DNA from: Streptomyces sp. NBC_00659
GTDB lineage: Bacteria; Actinomycetota; Actinomycetes; Streptomycetales; Streptomycetaceae
Direction: 5' to 3'
DNA: 64,000 nucleotides
NCBI RefSeq assembly: GCF_036226925.1
Contig: NZ_CP109031.1
Coordinates: 3,720,001-3,784,000, forward strand
Shown here: piece by piece, positions 42,621 through 51,862 of the stretch
Numbering within the stretch: position 1 is the stretch's first letter
How the letters are laid out: every line of letters begins with the position of its first letter
The notes under the pieces: generated by a model
What the model saw: the letters and a program-made list of their open reading frames with translations, nothing else
Told to the model about the DNA's origin: nothing
Databases searched by the model: none
Program-made: the position numbers and the translations under genes

Positions 42621-44924
42621 GTGGTGACATCTGCCACCGACCCACACCCCCACCCGACCGCGACTCCCGACTCACCGCCGCCGGTCACGCCCACGGCGCC
42701 CCCGACGGGCTCGCCCCGCTGGTCGCTCCCCGCACTGATCGCGATCCTGATCCTGGCGGCGGTGCTCTACTCCTGGAACCTGTCCGGCTCCGGCCTGAAC
42801 AGCTTCTACAGCTCCGCCGTGTTCAGCGGCACGCAGAGCTGGAAGGCGTGGTTCTTCGGCTCGCTGGACGCGGGCAACTTCATGACCGTGGACAAGCCGC
42901 CGCTCGCGCTGATGGTGATGGGCCTGTCCTGCCGGATCCTCGGCTTCGGCACCTGGCAGATGATGCTGCCGATGATCCTCGTCGCGCTGGCGACCATCTG
43001 GATCCTGCACGCCTCGGTGAAGCGGGTGTGGGGTCACGGCGCCGCGGCCGTCGCCGCCCTGGTGCTCGCGCTGACCCCGATCACGGTCGCCATCAACCGC
43101 GACAACAACCCCGACACCCTGCTGGTGTTCCTCATGGTGTCGGGCGCGGCCCTCGCCCTGCGGGCGACCACGAACGGCCGGCTGCTGCCGCTGCTCGGCT
43201 CGGCCGCCTGCTTCGGCCTCGCGTTCAACACGAAGATGCTCCAGGGCTACATCGCACTGCCCGCCGTCTTCGCGGTCTACCTCTACGCGGCCACGCCGAC
43301 GCTCCGGAAGCGGATCCTGAACCTGGCGCTCGCGGGCGTGGCGCTGACCGTCTCCAGCTTCTGGTGGGCGACGGCCGTGTCCCTCGTGCCCGCCGACGAC
43401 CGGCCCTACATCGGCGGCTCGACGGACGGCACCGCCTGGGACCTGATCACGGGCTACAACGGCCTCGGCCGGGTCCTCGGCGGCGAGGGCAACGGCGGCG
43501 GAGGCGGGGGCGGAGGCGGGGGCGGGGGCGGCGGCTTCTCCGGCACCGCGAGCCTCGGCCGGCTGTTCAACGACATCCTGGGCGGCCAGATCTCCTGGCT
43601 GATCCCCTTCTCGGCCGTCGCCCTCGTCGGCGGTCTGGTGCTGTGCGGGCGCGCCCCGCGCACCGACCTCACCCGCGCCGCGCTGGTGCTGTGGGGCGGC
43701 TGGATGCTGCTGCACTACCTGACGTTCGCCATGGCCGAGGGCACGATGCACCCGTACTACACGACCGCGGTCGCCCCCGGCATCGCGGTGCTGTGCGGGG
43801 GCGGCGGCGTCATGCTGCTGCGCGCCTTCCGGGGCGGCGACGCGCGCTGGTCGTGGGTGCTGCCCGCCGGGTTCGCGGTCACCGGCGTCTGGGCGGTCGT
43901 GCTGCTGCGCCGGGCCACCGACTGGAACGCCTGGCTGTGGCCCGCCGTCGCGGTGGTCATGGTGCTGGCGATCGTGGGCCTGGTCCTCTTCCGCACCGGC
44001 CGGCGCGCCCGGCTGCTGGCCGTGTCCGTGACCGCCGCGATCGTCGCGGCCCTCGCGGGTCCGACGGCGTACGCGGTCGCCGTTCCGGCGAGTACGGGCG
44101 GCGGCATGGGCGGCACCAACCCGACCGCCGGTCCGTCGACCGGCAACGGATTCGGCGGCGGTGGCGGTCGGGGCGGCTTCGGCGGCAACGGCGGCGGGCC
44201 GGGCGGTGGCGAGCTGCCCGGCGGCACCCGGCAGGGCGGCCAGGCGACCGGCCAGGAAGGCGGTCAGACGACGCCCGGCGGCGGTGCGAACGGTGAACTG
44301 CCCGGCGGTGCCCCGCAAGGCGGCGGGAACGGCGGATTCCCGGGCGGCGGCGAGAACGGCCAGGGCGGCGGCTTCCCCGGCGGTGAGAACGGCACGGCTC
44401 CCGGCGGTACGGCCCCGAACGGCTCGGGCGGTCAGCCCGGCGGGGGCGGCTTCGGCGGCGGTGGTGGCGGCATGGGCGGCGACACCAGCAGCGAGCTGAT
44501 CTCGTATCTGGAGAAGCACCAGGACGGCGCCGAGTGGCTGCTCGCGGTGTCCAATTCGCAGAGCGCCGGGCAGTTGATCCTGAGCACGCACAAGCCCGTC
44601 ATCTCCATGTTCGGCTTCACCGGCAGCGACAACGGCATGACGGTCGCCAAGCTCAAGGAGCTGGTGAAGAAGGGCGAACTGCACTACATCCAGATCGGCG
44701 GCGGAGGCATGGGCGGCGGTATGGGCGGCGGCAACAGCGCCAGTTCGGCCGTCACCGCCTGGGTGCAGAAGAACGCCACGGCGGTGAAGGAGAGCGAGTA
44801 CAGCAAGACCACGACGTCGGAGTCGGGTTCCGAGTCGAAGTCGGGTTCGGGTTCGAGCTCCGAGGCTCAGAACAGCCAGTCGACGTCGACTCTCTACCGT
44901 CTGGATCCCTCGGACGTCAGCTGA
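42621..44924 (+). CDS. GT39-type (ArnT/PMT-like) membrane glycosyltransferase
   Basis: A 767-residue membrane enzyme predicted to transfer a sugar from a polyprenyl-phosphate donor to an extracytoplasmic acceptor. About a dozen hydrophobic helices occupy residues 35-480; the first outer loop contains TVDKPPLALMVMG, and NRDNNPDTLLVF resembles the conserved acidic loop. A poly-glycine insert (about 43491-43537) lies in one outer loop, and a long Gly/Pro/Asn/Gln-rich segment (about 44095-44475) joins the helices to a folded extracytoplasmic domain with LISYLEKHQDGAEWLLAVSN. Two adjacent GTG codons (42621, 42624) are possible starts and the ribosome site is weak. Confidence 0.85.
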   Translation: MVTSATDPHPHPTATPDSPPPVTPTAPPTGSPRWSLPALIAILILAAVLYSWNLSGSGLNSFYSSAVFSGTQSWKAWFFGSLDAGNFMTVDKPPLALMVMGLSCRILGFGTWQMMLPMILVALATIWILHASVKRVWGHGAAAVAALVLALTPITVAINRDNNPDTLLVFLMVSGAALALRATTNGRLLPLLGSAACFGLAFNTKMLQGYIALPAVFAVYLYAATPTLRKRILNLALAGVALTVSSFWWATAVSLVPADDRPYIGGSTDGTAWDLITGYNGLGRVLGGEGNGGGGGGGGGGGGGGFSGTASLGRLFNDILGGQISWLIPFSAVALVGGLVLCGRAPRTDLTRAALVLWGGWMLLHYLTFAMAEGTMHPYYTTAVAPGIAVLCGGGGVMLLRAFRGGDARWSWVLPAGFAVTGVWAVVLLRRATDWNAWLWPAVAVVMVLAIVGLVLFRTGRRARLLAVSVTAAIVAALAGPTAYAVAVPASTGGGMGGTNPTAGPSTGNGFGGGGGRGGFGGNGGGPGGGELPGGTRQGGQATGQEGGQTTPGGGANGELPGGAPQGGGNGGFPGGGENGQGGGFPGGENGTAPGGTAPNGSGGQPGGGGFGGGGGGMGGDTSSELISYLEKHQDGAEWLLAVSNSQSAGQLILSTHKPVISMFGFTGSDNGMTVAKLKELVKKGELHYIQIGGGGMGGGMGGGNSASSAVTAWVQKNATAVKESEYSKTTTSESGSESKSGSGSSSEAQNSQSTSTLYRLDPSDVS

Positions 44925-44942
44925 CAGCGCCCCTCCACACCC

Positions 44943-44975
44943 GAACGGCCCCCGGCTCCCCGCCGGGGGCCGTTC
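44943..44975 (+). terminator. Terminator hairpin after the GT39 gene
   Basis: A perfect 14-bp stem (44943-44956 with 44962-44975) and a five-base loop, 18 bp after the stop. Confidence 0.75.
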
Positions 44976-45139
44976 CCGTACCGTCCCTCACCCCGTCGGG
45001 CAATCAACTCGCGTAGACAGCTCCCGACTTGCCCGTTCCCGTCATCCGAAAGACATGTCAGATTCATTGCCAAGCCTACATGTTCATGTCATTCTCGCGA
45101 TTGCCGCCTCCCATCAACCCGCGTAGATCGGACCCCCAC

Positions 45140-45943
45140 ATGCTGGCGACACGCACATACCGATGGAAATCCGTGGCCCTGGCCACCGCTGCCGTCCTGG
45201 TCGGCCTGACCGCACCCGCCCTCACCGCGACCCCCGCCGCGGCGACCACGACGGCGTACGACTCGACGTACTACAAGAACGCGGTCGGCAAGACCGGCAC
45301 CAGCCTGAAGTCCTCGCTGCACACCATCATCAGCAGCCAGACCAAGATCTCGTACTCCGCGGTCTGGAACGCGCTGATGGCCACCGACCAGGACCCGAAC
45401 AACAGCAGCAACGTGATCCTGCTGTACAGCGGTGTCTCGCGCGCCAAGTCCCTCAACGGCGGCGACGTCGGCGACTGGAACCGCGAGCACACCTGGGCCA
45501 AGTCGCACGGCGACTTCGGCGAGGTGACCGGCCCCGGCACCGACCTGCACCACCTGCGTCCCGCGGACGTCCAGGTGAACAGCATCCGCGGCAACCTGGA
45601 CTTCGACAACGGCGGCAGCGCCGTCACCAACGGCGGCGGCAGCACCGTCGACTCCGACTCCTTCGCGCCTCGCGCCGCGGACCGGGGCGACGTGGCCCGC
45701 ATGATCCTCTACATGGCCGTGCGCTACGAGGGCGACGACGGCTTCGCGAACCTGGAGCCCAACGAGAAGGTCGGCAACGGCAGCAACCCCTACATGGGCA
45801 AGCTCTCGATCCTCAAGGCATGGAACGAGGCGGACCCGCCGAGCGCCTTCGAGGAGAAGCGCAACCAGGTCATCTACGACACCTACCAGCACAACCGCAA
45901 CCCGTTCATCGACCACCCGGAGTGGGTCGAGGCGATCTGGTAG
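45140..45943 (+). CDS. Secreted endonuclease I family nuclease
   Basis: A 267-residue exported nuclease of the endonuclease I (EndA/NucM) family, which degrades DNA outside the cell or during competition or scavenging. The signal peptide ends near TPAAATT. The beta-beta-alpha metal motif is REHTWAKSHG at 115-124, followed by TDLHHLRPADVQVNSIRGN at about 134-152. The ATG at 45140 is used although no strong ribosome site precedes it; upstream codons lack a signal peptide. It is a single-gene unit between two terminators. Confidence 0.9.
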   Translation: MLATRTYRWKSVALATAAVLVGLTAPALTATPAAATTTAYDSTYYKNAVGKTGTSLKSSLHTIISSQTKISYSAVWNALMATDQDPNNSSNVILLYSGVSRAKSLNGGDVGDWNREHTWAKSHGDFGEVTGPGTDLHHLRPADVQVNSIRGNLDFDNGGSAVTNGGGSTVDSDSFAPRAADRGDVARMILYMAVRYEGDDGFANLEPNEKVGNGSNPYMGKLSILKAWNEADPPSAFEEKRNQVIYDTYQHNRNPFIDHPEWVEAIW

Positions 45944-45969
45944 ACGGGCGGGCCCGGCCCTTCCCCGTG

Positions 45970-46005
45970 CCCCGGGGCCTCTTCCGGACGGGAGAGGCCC
46001 CGGGG
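45970..46005. terminator. Bidirectional terminator
   Basis: A 16-bp stem with one G-U (45970-45985 with 45990-46005) and a four-base loop lies between the convergent endonuclease and TPP-enzyme genes. Confidence 0.75.
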
Positions 46006-46034
46006 TGACTCCCGGCCCCGGCGAGGGCCGGCCC

Positions 46035-47720
46035 TCAGTCCAGGTGGGTCGGCGCGAACATCCGCAGCAGCGCCGGGAGGACGACCACCGAGGGGCCGGG
46101 CGTGGCCAGGGCCTTGGCCAGATCCTCCTCCAGCGTCCCGGGGGTCGTCAGGACACCCGGGACGCCGAAGGACTCGGCAAGGGCCACGTAGTCCGGGCGG
46201 GACAGTTCCGTGGCGGTCGCCTGGCCGAAGGCGTCGGTCATGTACTCGCGCAGGATGCCGTAGCCGCCGTCGTCGACGATCAGCCAGGTGACGTCCAGGC
46301 CGTACTGCCGGGCCGTGGCGAGTTCGGCGATCGAGTACAGCGCGCCGCCGTCGCCGGAGACCGCGAGGACGGGGTGGGTGGGATCGGCCGCCGCCGCGCC
46401 CAGCGCCGCCGGGAATCCGTAGCCGAGACCGCCCGCGCCCTGGGCGGAGTGCATGGTGTTCTTTCCCCGCGGGTCGAAGGCCGACCACGCCCAGTACGCC
46501 AGGATCGTCATGTCCCAGAAGGACGGCGAACCGGCCGGCAGGGCCCGGCGGACGGATGCCAGCAGGTCCTGTTCCAGGGTGAGTTCCTGGGCGGCGATGC
46601 GCTCCGCCACCCGCGCGAGGACCGTGCTCACGCGCCCGGCCGCCGACGGGTCGGGGCGCTCCCCGACCGTCTCCAGAAGCGCGGACAGCGCGAGACGGGC
46701 GTCCGCGTGGATGCCCAGCGCCGGGTGGTTGGACTCCAGCTTGCCGAGGTCGGCCTCGATCTGGATCACCCGGCCGCGGGGCTTGAACGTGTGGTAGTTC
46801 GAGGACAGTTCACCGAGGCCCGAACCGACGACCAGCAGGACGTCCGCGTCCTCCAGGAAGTCCGTGGTGTGCCGGTCCTCCAGCCAGGACTGGAGCGAGA
46901 GCGGGTGGATCCAGGGAAAGGCGCCCTTGCCGCCGAACGTGGTGACGACCGGCGCGTTCAGCTTCTCCGCGAGGGACTTCAGCTTGCCGGACGCGTCCGA
47001 CCGGACGACACCGCCGCCCGCGATGATCACGGGACGGGCCGCCGAGGACAGCAAGTGGGCCGCCAGCGCGGTCAGTTCGGGACGCGGGACGAGGTCCTCG
47101 GGGGTCGCGTCCATCGCCGTGACCTGGGGCAGAGAGGTCTCGGCGAGCAGGACGTCCTGCGGGATCTCCACCCACACCGGTCCGTGCGGGGCGGTCAGCG
47201 CCGACTCCCAGGCCGCCGCGATCGCGGAGGGGATCTGCGACTGCGTACGGACCGTGTGGACGGACTTGACGACACCCCTGAACGACGCCTGCTGGTCGGG
47301 GAGTTCGTGGAGATAGCCGTGGCGGCCGCCGCCGAGTCCCGCGGTCGGGACCTGGCTGCCAATGGCGAGGACCGGGGCCGAGGCGGCGCGCGCCTCCTGG
47401 AGCGCGGCGAGCGAGGTCAGCGCCCCGGGACCGGTGGACAGCAGCAGCGGCGCGGCCTCGCCGGTGATCCGGCCGTAGGCGTCCGCCGCGAAGCCCGCGT
47501 TGTTCTCGACGCGCAGTCCGATGTACCGGAGCGAGGAGCGGCGCAGCGCGTCGAACATGCCGAGCGCGTGCTGGCCCGGCAGCCCGAAGACGGTCGTCGC
47601 GCCGAGCCCGGAGAGGGTCTCCACGACCAGGTCTCCGCCGTTGCGGCCGGGGGGCGGGTTGAGCGCGGCCTCCGTCTGCGCCGCCGAGGGACGGAGAACC
47701 AGGTCGTGGTCGTGGGTCAC
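46035..47720 (-). CDS. Thiamine-pyrophosphate-dependent enzyme, acetolactate synthase-like
   Basis: A 561-residue TPP enzyme of the acetolactate synthase/benzoylformate decarboxylase superfamily. The catalytic Glu is E72 in VENNAG. The TPP-Mg motif [14 protein letters not shown] begins near residue 457 and ends in DDGGYG instead of the usual NN. The GTG at 47720 overlaps the stop of the upstream ureohydrolase as GTGA, so it works in the same pathway, possibly on a 2-oxo acid from guanidino-compound or arginine breakdown. That pathway role is inference; no regulatory ALS subunit is present. Confidence 0.85.
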   Translation of the reverse strand: MTHDHDLVLRPSAAQTEAALNPPPGRNGGDLVVETLSGLGATTVFGLPGQHALGMFDALRRSSLRYIGLRVENNAGFAADAYGRITGEAAPLLLSTGPGALTSLAALQEARAASAPVLAIGSQVPTAGLGGGRHGYLHELPDQQASFRGVVKSVHTVRTQSQIPSAIAAAWESALTAPHGPVWVEIPQDVLLAETSLPQVTAMDATPEDLVPRPELTALAAHLLSSAARPVIIAGGGVVRSDASGKLKSLAEKLNAPVVTTFGGKGAFPWIHPLSLQSWLEDRHTTDFLEDADVLLVVGSGLGELSSNYHTFKPRGRVIQIEADLGKLESNHPALGIHADARLALSALLETVGERPDPSAAGRVSTVLARVAERIAAQELTLEQDLLASVRRALPAGSPSFWDMTILAYWAWSAFDPRGKNTMHSAQGAGGLGYGFPAALGAAAADPTHPVLAVSGDGGALYSIAELATARQYGLDVTWLIVDDGGYGILREYMTDAFGQATATELSRPDYVALAESFGVPGVLTTPGTLEEDLAKALATPGPSVVVLPALLRMFAPTHLD

Positions 47721-48685
47721 TTGTTCCGGGCCTCCGCGATCTGGCGGGACATGATGGTGGTCAGTTCGTACGCGGTGTGCGACGCGGCCACGGCGGTGAT
47801 CTCGGCGTGGTCGTACGCCGGGGCGACCTCGACGACGTCGGCCGAGACCAGGTTGCAGGACGAGAGTCCGCGCAGGATCTCCAGGAGCTCGCGGGAGGTC
47901 ATGCCGCCCGCCTCCGGGGTGCCGGTGCCGGGCGCGTGCGCCGGGTCGAGGCAGTCGATGTCGATGGAGATGTAGAGCGGGCGGTTCCCGATGCGCTGGC
48001 GGAGCTGGTCGGCGACCTCGTCGGCGCCGCGGCGGTAGACGTCCGCCGAGGTGACGATGCCGAAGCCCATCTTCTCGTCGTCGGTGAGATCCTGCTTGCC
48101 GTACAGCGGGCCGCGGATGCCGACGTGGGAGAGCGCGGAGGTGTCGAGGATGCCCTCCTCGACGGCGCGGCGGAACGGGGTGCCGTGGGTGTACTCGGCG
48201 CCGAAGTAGGTGTCCCAGGTGTCGAGGTGCGCGTCGAAGTGGAGCAGTGCGACCGGGCCGTGCTTCTTGGCGACCGAGCGCAGCAGGGGCAGCGCGATGG
48301 TGTGGTCGCCGCCCAGGGTCATCAGGCGGGCTCCGGTGCCGAGCAGCTCGTCGGCGGCGGCCTCGACCGTCTCCACGGCCTCGTTGATGTTGAACGGGTT
48401 CGCCGCGATGTCACCGGCGTCCGCGACCTGCGCGAGGGCGAACGGGGAGGCGTCCTGCGCCGGGTTGTAGGGGCGCAGCAGCCGGGACGCCTCGCGGATC
48501 GCGTTGCCGCCGAAGCGGGCGCCCGGCCGGTACGAGACGCCGGAGTCGAACGGCACGCCGACGACGGCGACGTCGGTGGTGCCGACCTCGTCGAGGCGCG
48601 GCAGCCGGGCGAAGGTCGCGGGGCCGGCGTACCGCGGGACACGGGACGAGTCGACGGGGCCGCGGGGCGTCTCGTTGCTGCTCAT
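47717..48685 (-). CDS. speB: Agmatinase/guanidinobutyrase-type ureohydrolase
   Basis: A 322-residue Mn-dependent ureohydrolase that releases urea from agmatine or 4-guanidinobutyrate. Metal-binding motifs: [15 protein letters not shown] and [19 protein letters not shown], all intact. The ATG at 48685 has AAGG ten bases upstream. It heads a two-gene operon with the TPP enzyme and is divergent from a PucR-type regulator, which suggests induction by a nitrogen-rich substrate. The exact substrate cannot be decided from the motifs. Confidence 0.88.
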   Translation of the reverse strand: MSSNETPRGPVDSSRVPRYAGPATFARLPRLDEVGTTDVAVVGVPFDSGVSYRPGARFGGNAIREASRLLRPYNPAQDASPFALAQVADAGDIAANPFNINEAVETVEAAADELLGTGARLMTLGGDHTIALPLLRSVAKKHGPVALLHFDAHLDTWDTYFGAEYTHGTPFRRAVEEGILDTSALSHVGIRGPLYGKQDLTDDEKMGFGIVTSADVYRRGADEVADQLRQRIGNRPLYISIDIDCLDPAHAPGTGTPEAGGMTSRELLEILRGLSSCNLVSADVVEVAPAYDHAEITAVAASHTAYELTTIMSRQIAEARNK

Positions 48686-48964
48686 GAGGTATTGCCTTCT
48701 TTCCTACGCCTGTCACACAAGTATGACCAGGCACGAGTGACACGACTCCTCGACGAGTTCCGGACCGGACCGGAACCCGTGCGGGTGTGCGCTGACGTGT
48801 CGCGCGGGGACACGGGCGGGCCGGCGACTGGTCACGAGGACAACCGCCGACGGCCGTCCGCACCCGCGACTGCGGGGTCGAGACCGACCCTAGGTGGCCG
48901 GAAAGCGGCTGCGAAGTGTACGTTTCATCCATTCGATCCGAACGGGATGGAGGAAGTATCCATC

Positions 48965-50887
48965 GTGCCAGACTCACCGCCACCGTCCGTCCCGGCCGTG
49001 TCCGTCCCGGCCGTGCCGCCGACCCCTCCGGTGCCGCTGTCGGCACTGCTGGCCCGCGAGGACCTGGCCCTGCGCCTGATCGCCGGGCCCGCGGAGCCCG
49101 ACACGGTGATCCACTGGGCCCACACCTCGGAGATGGCCGACCCGTATCCGTACCTGCTGGGCGGCGAGCTGCTGCTGACAGCCGGGGTCCACGTGCCCGC
49201 CGCGGCCGGTCCCGGCGAGGACACCCCCGGCCCCGAGGACTACTTCGACGGCTACGTCTCCCGGATCGTCGCGGCGGGCGGCGCGGCCCTGGGGTTCGGC
49301 CTGGCGCCGGTCCACGACACCGTCCCGCCCGCCCTCGTCGCGGCCTGCGACACCTACGGGCTGCCGCTGCTGGAGGTCCCGCCCCGCACGACGTTCTCCG
49401 GCGTCGCCCGCGCGGTGTGGCAGCTCATGGCCCAGGCCCGGCTGGCCGAGCTGCGCCGGGTGACGGAGGCCCAGCAGAGTCTGGCGGCCGCCGCCGCCCG
49501 CCCGGATCCGGTGCCGGCGGTACTGCGGCAGCTGGCCCGGCGGGTGAACGGCTGGGCGGTGCTGTACGGCCCGGAGGGCACGGAGCTGGCCCGGGCCGGA
49601 ACCGTCCCGCCGTCCCGAACGCCGGAGGCACCCCGGCCCGCCCCGGCCGCCCCCGCACCCCACCCGACCACGGCAAACCCGGCGACTCCCGGCAGCCCGA
49701 CAGCTCCGGCCGACCCGGCGGGTCCGGGAAACCCGACGTCTCCCGGCAGCCCGACGACTCAGGCAGGCCCGCCGGCTGCCGGCAGCCCCGCGACTCCCGG
49801 CAGCCCGACAGCTCCGGCCGACCCCGCGAGTCCGGGGAACCCCGTGGGTCCGGGGAACCCGACAGCTCAGGCAGGCCCGGCAGGTCCGGGAAGCCCGGTG
49901 GCTCCCGGTGGTCCCGCGTCTGCGGCCGACCCGGCGGCTCGCGTCCCCCCGGTCCTTGGGGGGTCTCCCGATGACGTGCTCGGCGAGCTCGCCGGTGTCG
50001 TGCGGCCCCGTAAGGCCCAGGGCCCCGCACCGGCCTCGGCCACCGACACCGTGGGCGGTGTCCATCTCACGGCGTACGCGCTCGGCAGCGGCCAGGGTTT
50101 CGTCCTGGGCGTCGCCTCACCGCGGCGCGACCCCGGCGACCACACGATCGCCTCCGTCGCGTCCGTGCTGCTCTCCCTCCTCACCGGGGAGCACCAGAGC
50201 ACGAGCGGGGCCGCGCGGTCGGCGGCCCTGGTACGGCTGCTGCTCGGGGCGGCACCCGAGGCGGTGGCCCCCCTTCTCGGCGGTGACCGGTGGGTGGTCG
50301 TGCACGCGCGCCCCGCCGGGGACGGCCCCGCCCCGGACGCCGTCTCCGCGTCCGCGCTGGCCGCCGCGCTGGGCTCCGCGCTGGTGGACGTCGGCGGCGA
50401 GGTCGTCCGCGTCCTCGTCCCCGGTGACCGCGTGCCCGCCGCGCAGCCGGGCTGGACCTGCGGGATCAGCGCGCCCGCGAGCCCGCACGGGTGGGCGGCC
50501 GCCGACACCCAGGCAGCCCGCGCGCTGGCCCGCGCCCGCGCCACCCGGGCGGCCCTGGTCCGGCACGGCGACCGTCCCGCGCTCGCCGACCTCGTCCCCC
50601 CGGCGGACGCCGAGGACCACGCCCAGACCCTCCTCGCCCCCGTCGCCGGGACTCCGGCCCTGACCGAGACACTGCGCACCTGGCTTTCCCTGCACGGCAG
50701 TTGGGACCGCACCGCGGTGGCCCTCTCCGTCCACCGCAACACCGTCCGCCAACGCATCGCCCGCTGCGCCGCGTTGCTGGACACGGACCTCGACGACCCG
50801 GACGTACGGATGGAGTTGTGGTTCGCGCTCAGGGAGGACGGGCCGCGGGGCACGCCGGACGGCCCCGCGGCCCGAACACCCGAGTGA
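48965..50887 (+). CDS. PucR family transcriptional regulator with repetitive linker
   Basis: A 640-residue regulator. The N-terminal PucR ligand domain (about 20-150) contains PLSALLAREDLALRLIAG and PYLLGGELLLTAGV. The C-terminal helix-turn-helix reads LSLHGSWDRTAVALSVHRN, then VRQRIARCAALL. Between them, at about 225-325, is a Pro/Gly/Ala/Thr-rich linker containing two copies of a 35-residue unit beginning ATPGSPTAPADPA. The GTG at 48965 follows GGAGGAAG by eight bases; an ATG 18 bp upstream overlaps that ribosome site and is less likely. It probably controls the divergent ureohydrolase-TPP operon. Confidence 0.88.
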   Translation: MPDSPPPSVPAVSVPAVPPTPPVPLSALLAREDLALRLIAGPAEPDTVIHWAHTSEMADPYPYLLGGELLLTAGVHVPAAAGPGEDTPGPEDYFDGYVSRIVAAGGAALGFGLAPVHDTVPPALVAACDTYGLPLLEVPPRTTFSGVARAVWQLMAQARLAELRRVTEAQQSLAAAAARPDPVPAVLRQLARRVNGWAVLYGPEGTELARAGTVPPSRTPEAPRPAPAAPAPHPTTANPATPGSPTAPADPAGPGNPTSPGSPTTQAGPPAAGSPATPGSPTAPADPASPGNPVGPGNPTAQAGPAGPGSPVAPGGPASAADPAARVPPVLGGSPDDVLGELAGVVRPRKAQGPAPASATDTVGGVHLTAYALGSGQGFVLGVASPRRDPGDHTIASVASVLLSLLTGEHQSTSGAARSAALVRLLLGAAPEAVAPLLGGDRWVVVHARPAGDGPAPDAVSASALAAALGSALVDVGGEVVRVLVPGDRVPAAQPGWTCGISAPASPHGWAAADTQAARALARARATRAALVRHGDRPALADLVPPADAEDHAQTLLAPVAGTPALTETLRTWLSLHGSWDRTAVALSVHRNTVRQRIARCAALLDTDLDDPDVRMELWFALREDGPRGTPDGPAARTPE

Positions 50888-50949
50888 CGCACGTCCCAGC
50901 GACGGGGACGGCCGCACCCGGGGCCCGAGGGCACCGGCACAATGGTGGT

Positions 50950-51738
50950 ATGCCGATACCCGGGACGCCCAGCCGCGCCGAACTCGTCGACCATCTCGTG
51001 AAGACCCGTATCGCGGGGGATGTCGCCACGCCCCGCGAGAACAACCTCTCCCACTACCGCAAGCTGGCGAACGGCGAGCGCAACTGGTGGCTCGGACTGG
51101 AACTCGGCGACCGCTGGGCCGACGAGCAGGACGTGCTCGCGGTGATGGCGGAGCGGGTCGGCGTCAACGACGACCCCGAGTACCGCTACGGCCAGGACAC
51201 CATCGACCCCGAGCTGACCGTGGACGCGCTGGACCGTCTCGCGGGCCGGCTGCGCAAGGCGGCCGAGGACCGTCAGCGGGTGTTGTTCGCGACGGGTCAC
51301 CCCGGCGGGCTGCTGGACGTGCACCGGGCCACGGCCGCCGCCCTGCGCGCCGCCGGCTGCGAGATCGTGGTGATCCCGGACGGCCTCCAGACGGACGAGG
51401 GCTACCTCATGCAGTTCGCGGACGTGGCGGTGCTGGAGCACGGCGCCACGCTGTGGCACACGCACTCGGGCGAGCCCATGCGCGCGATCCTCAACGGCCT
51501 GGAGCGGGAGGGCCGTCCGCTGCCCGACCTGGTCGTGGCCGACCACGGCTGGGCCGGTTTCGCGGGCCAGCGGGGCCTGGACTCCGTCGGATACGCCGAC
51601 AGCAACGACCCGGCGCTCTTCCTCGCCGAGTCGGAGGGCACGCTCCAGGTCGTGGTCCCGCTCGACGACCACGTCCTCAGCCCGCGCCACTACGACCCGA
51701 TGACGGCGTATCTGCTGAGAGAAGCGGGCCTGGCCTGA
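50950..51738 (+). CDS. Phosphatase-like protein of actinobacteria
   Basis: A 262-residue cytoplasmic protein. I recognise the type from Streptomyces genomes, where it is usually labelled phosphatase, but I see no classical phosphatase motif that proves it. Seen: RENNLSHYRKLANGERNWW, LFATGHPGGLLDVHRA, PDGLQTDEGYLMQFAD, LWHTHSGEPM and VADHGWAGFAG; the several conserved His and Asp residues could bind metal. The ATG at 50950 has GGTGGT upstream. It lies 62 bp after the PucR gene in the same direction. Confidence 0.65.
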   Translation: MPIPGTPSRAELVDHLVKTRIAGDVATPRENNLSHYRKLANGERNWWLGLELGDRWADEQDVLAVMAERVGVNDDPEYRYGQDTIDPELTVDALDRLAGRLRKAAEDRQRVLFATGHPGGLLDVHRATAAALRAAGCEIVVIPDGLQTDEGYLMQFADVAVLEHGATLWHTHSGEPMRAILNGLEREGRPLPDLVVADHGWAGFAGQRGLDSVGYADSNDPALFLAESEGTLQVVVPLDDHVLSPRHYDPMTAYLLREAGLA

Positions 51739-51862
51739 GCCCAGGGCCCCTCGGACACCGGCCCGGATCCCGGCGGCCGGTCCGGGGGCGCGCCCGGCGC
51801 GGACGGGCTCCTGGACGACGTTCGCCGTGCCGCGCCACCGGACCGCGCGGCGCGGGCTCCGC

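Noticed and set aside
47777..48964. Long upstream extension of the PucR regulator frame
   Set aside because: It is antisense to the clearly coding ureohydrolase gene; the true start has GGAGGAAG at the right distance at 48965.
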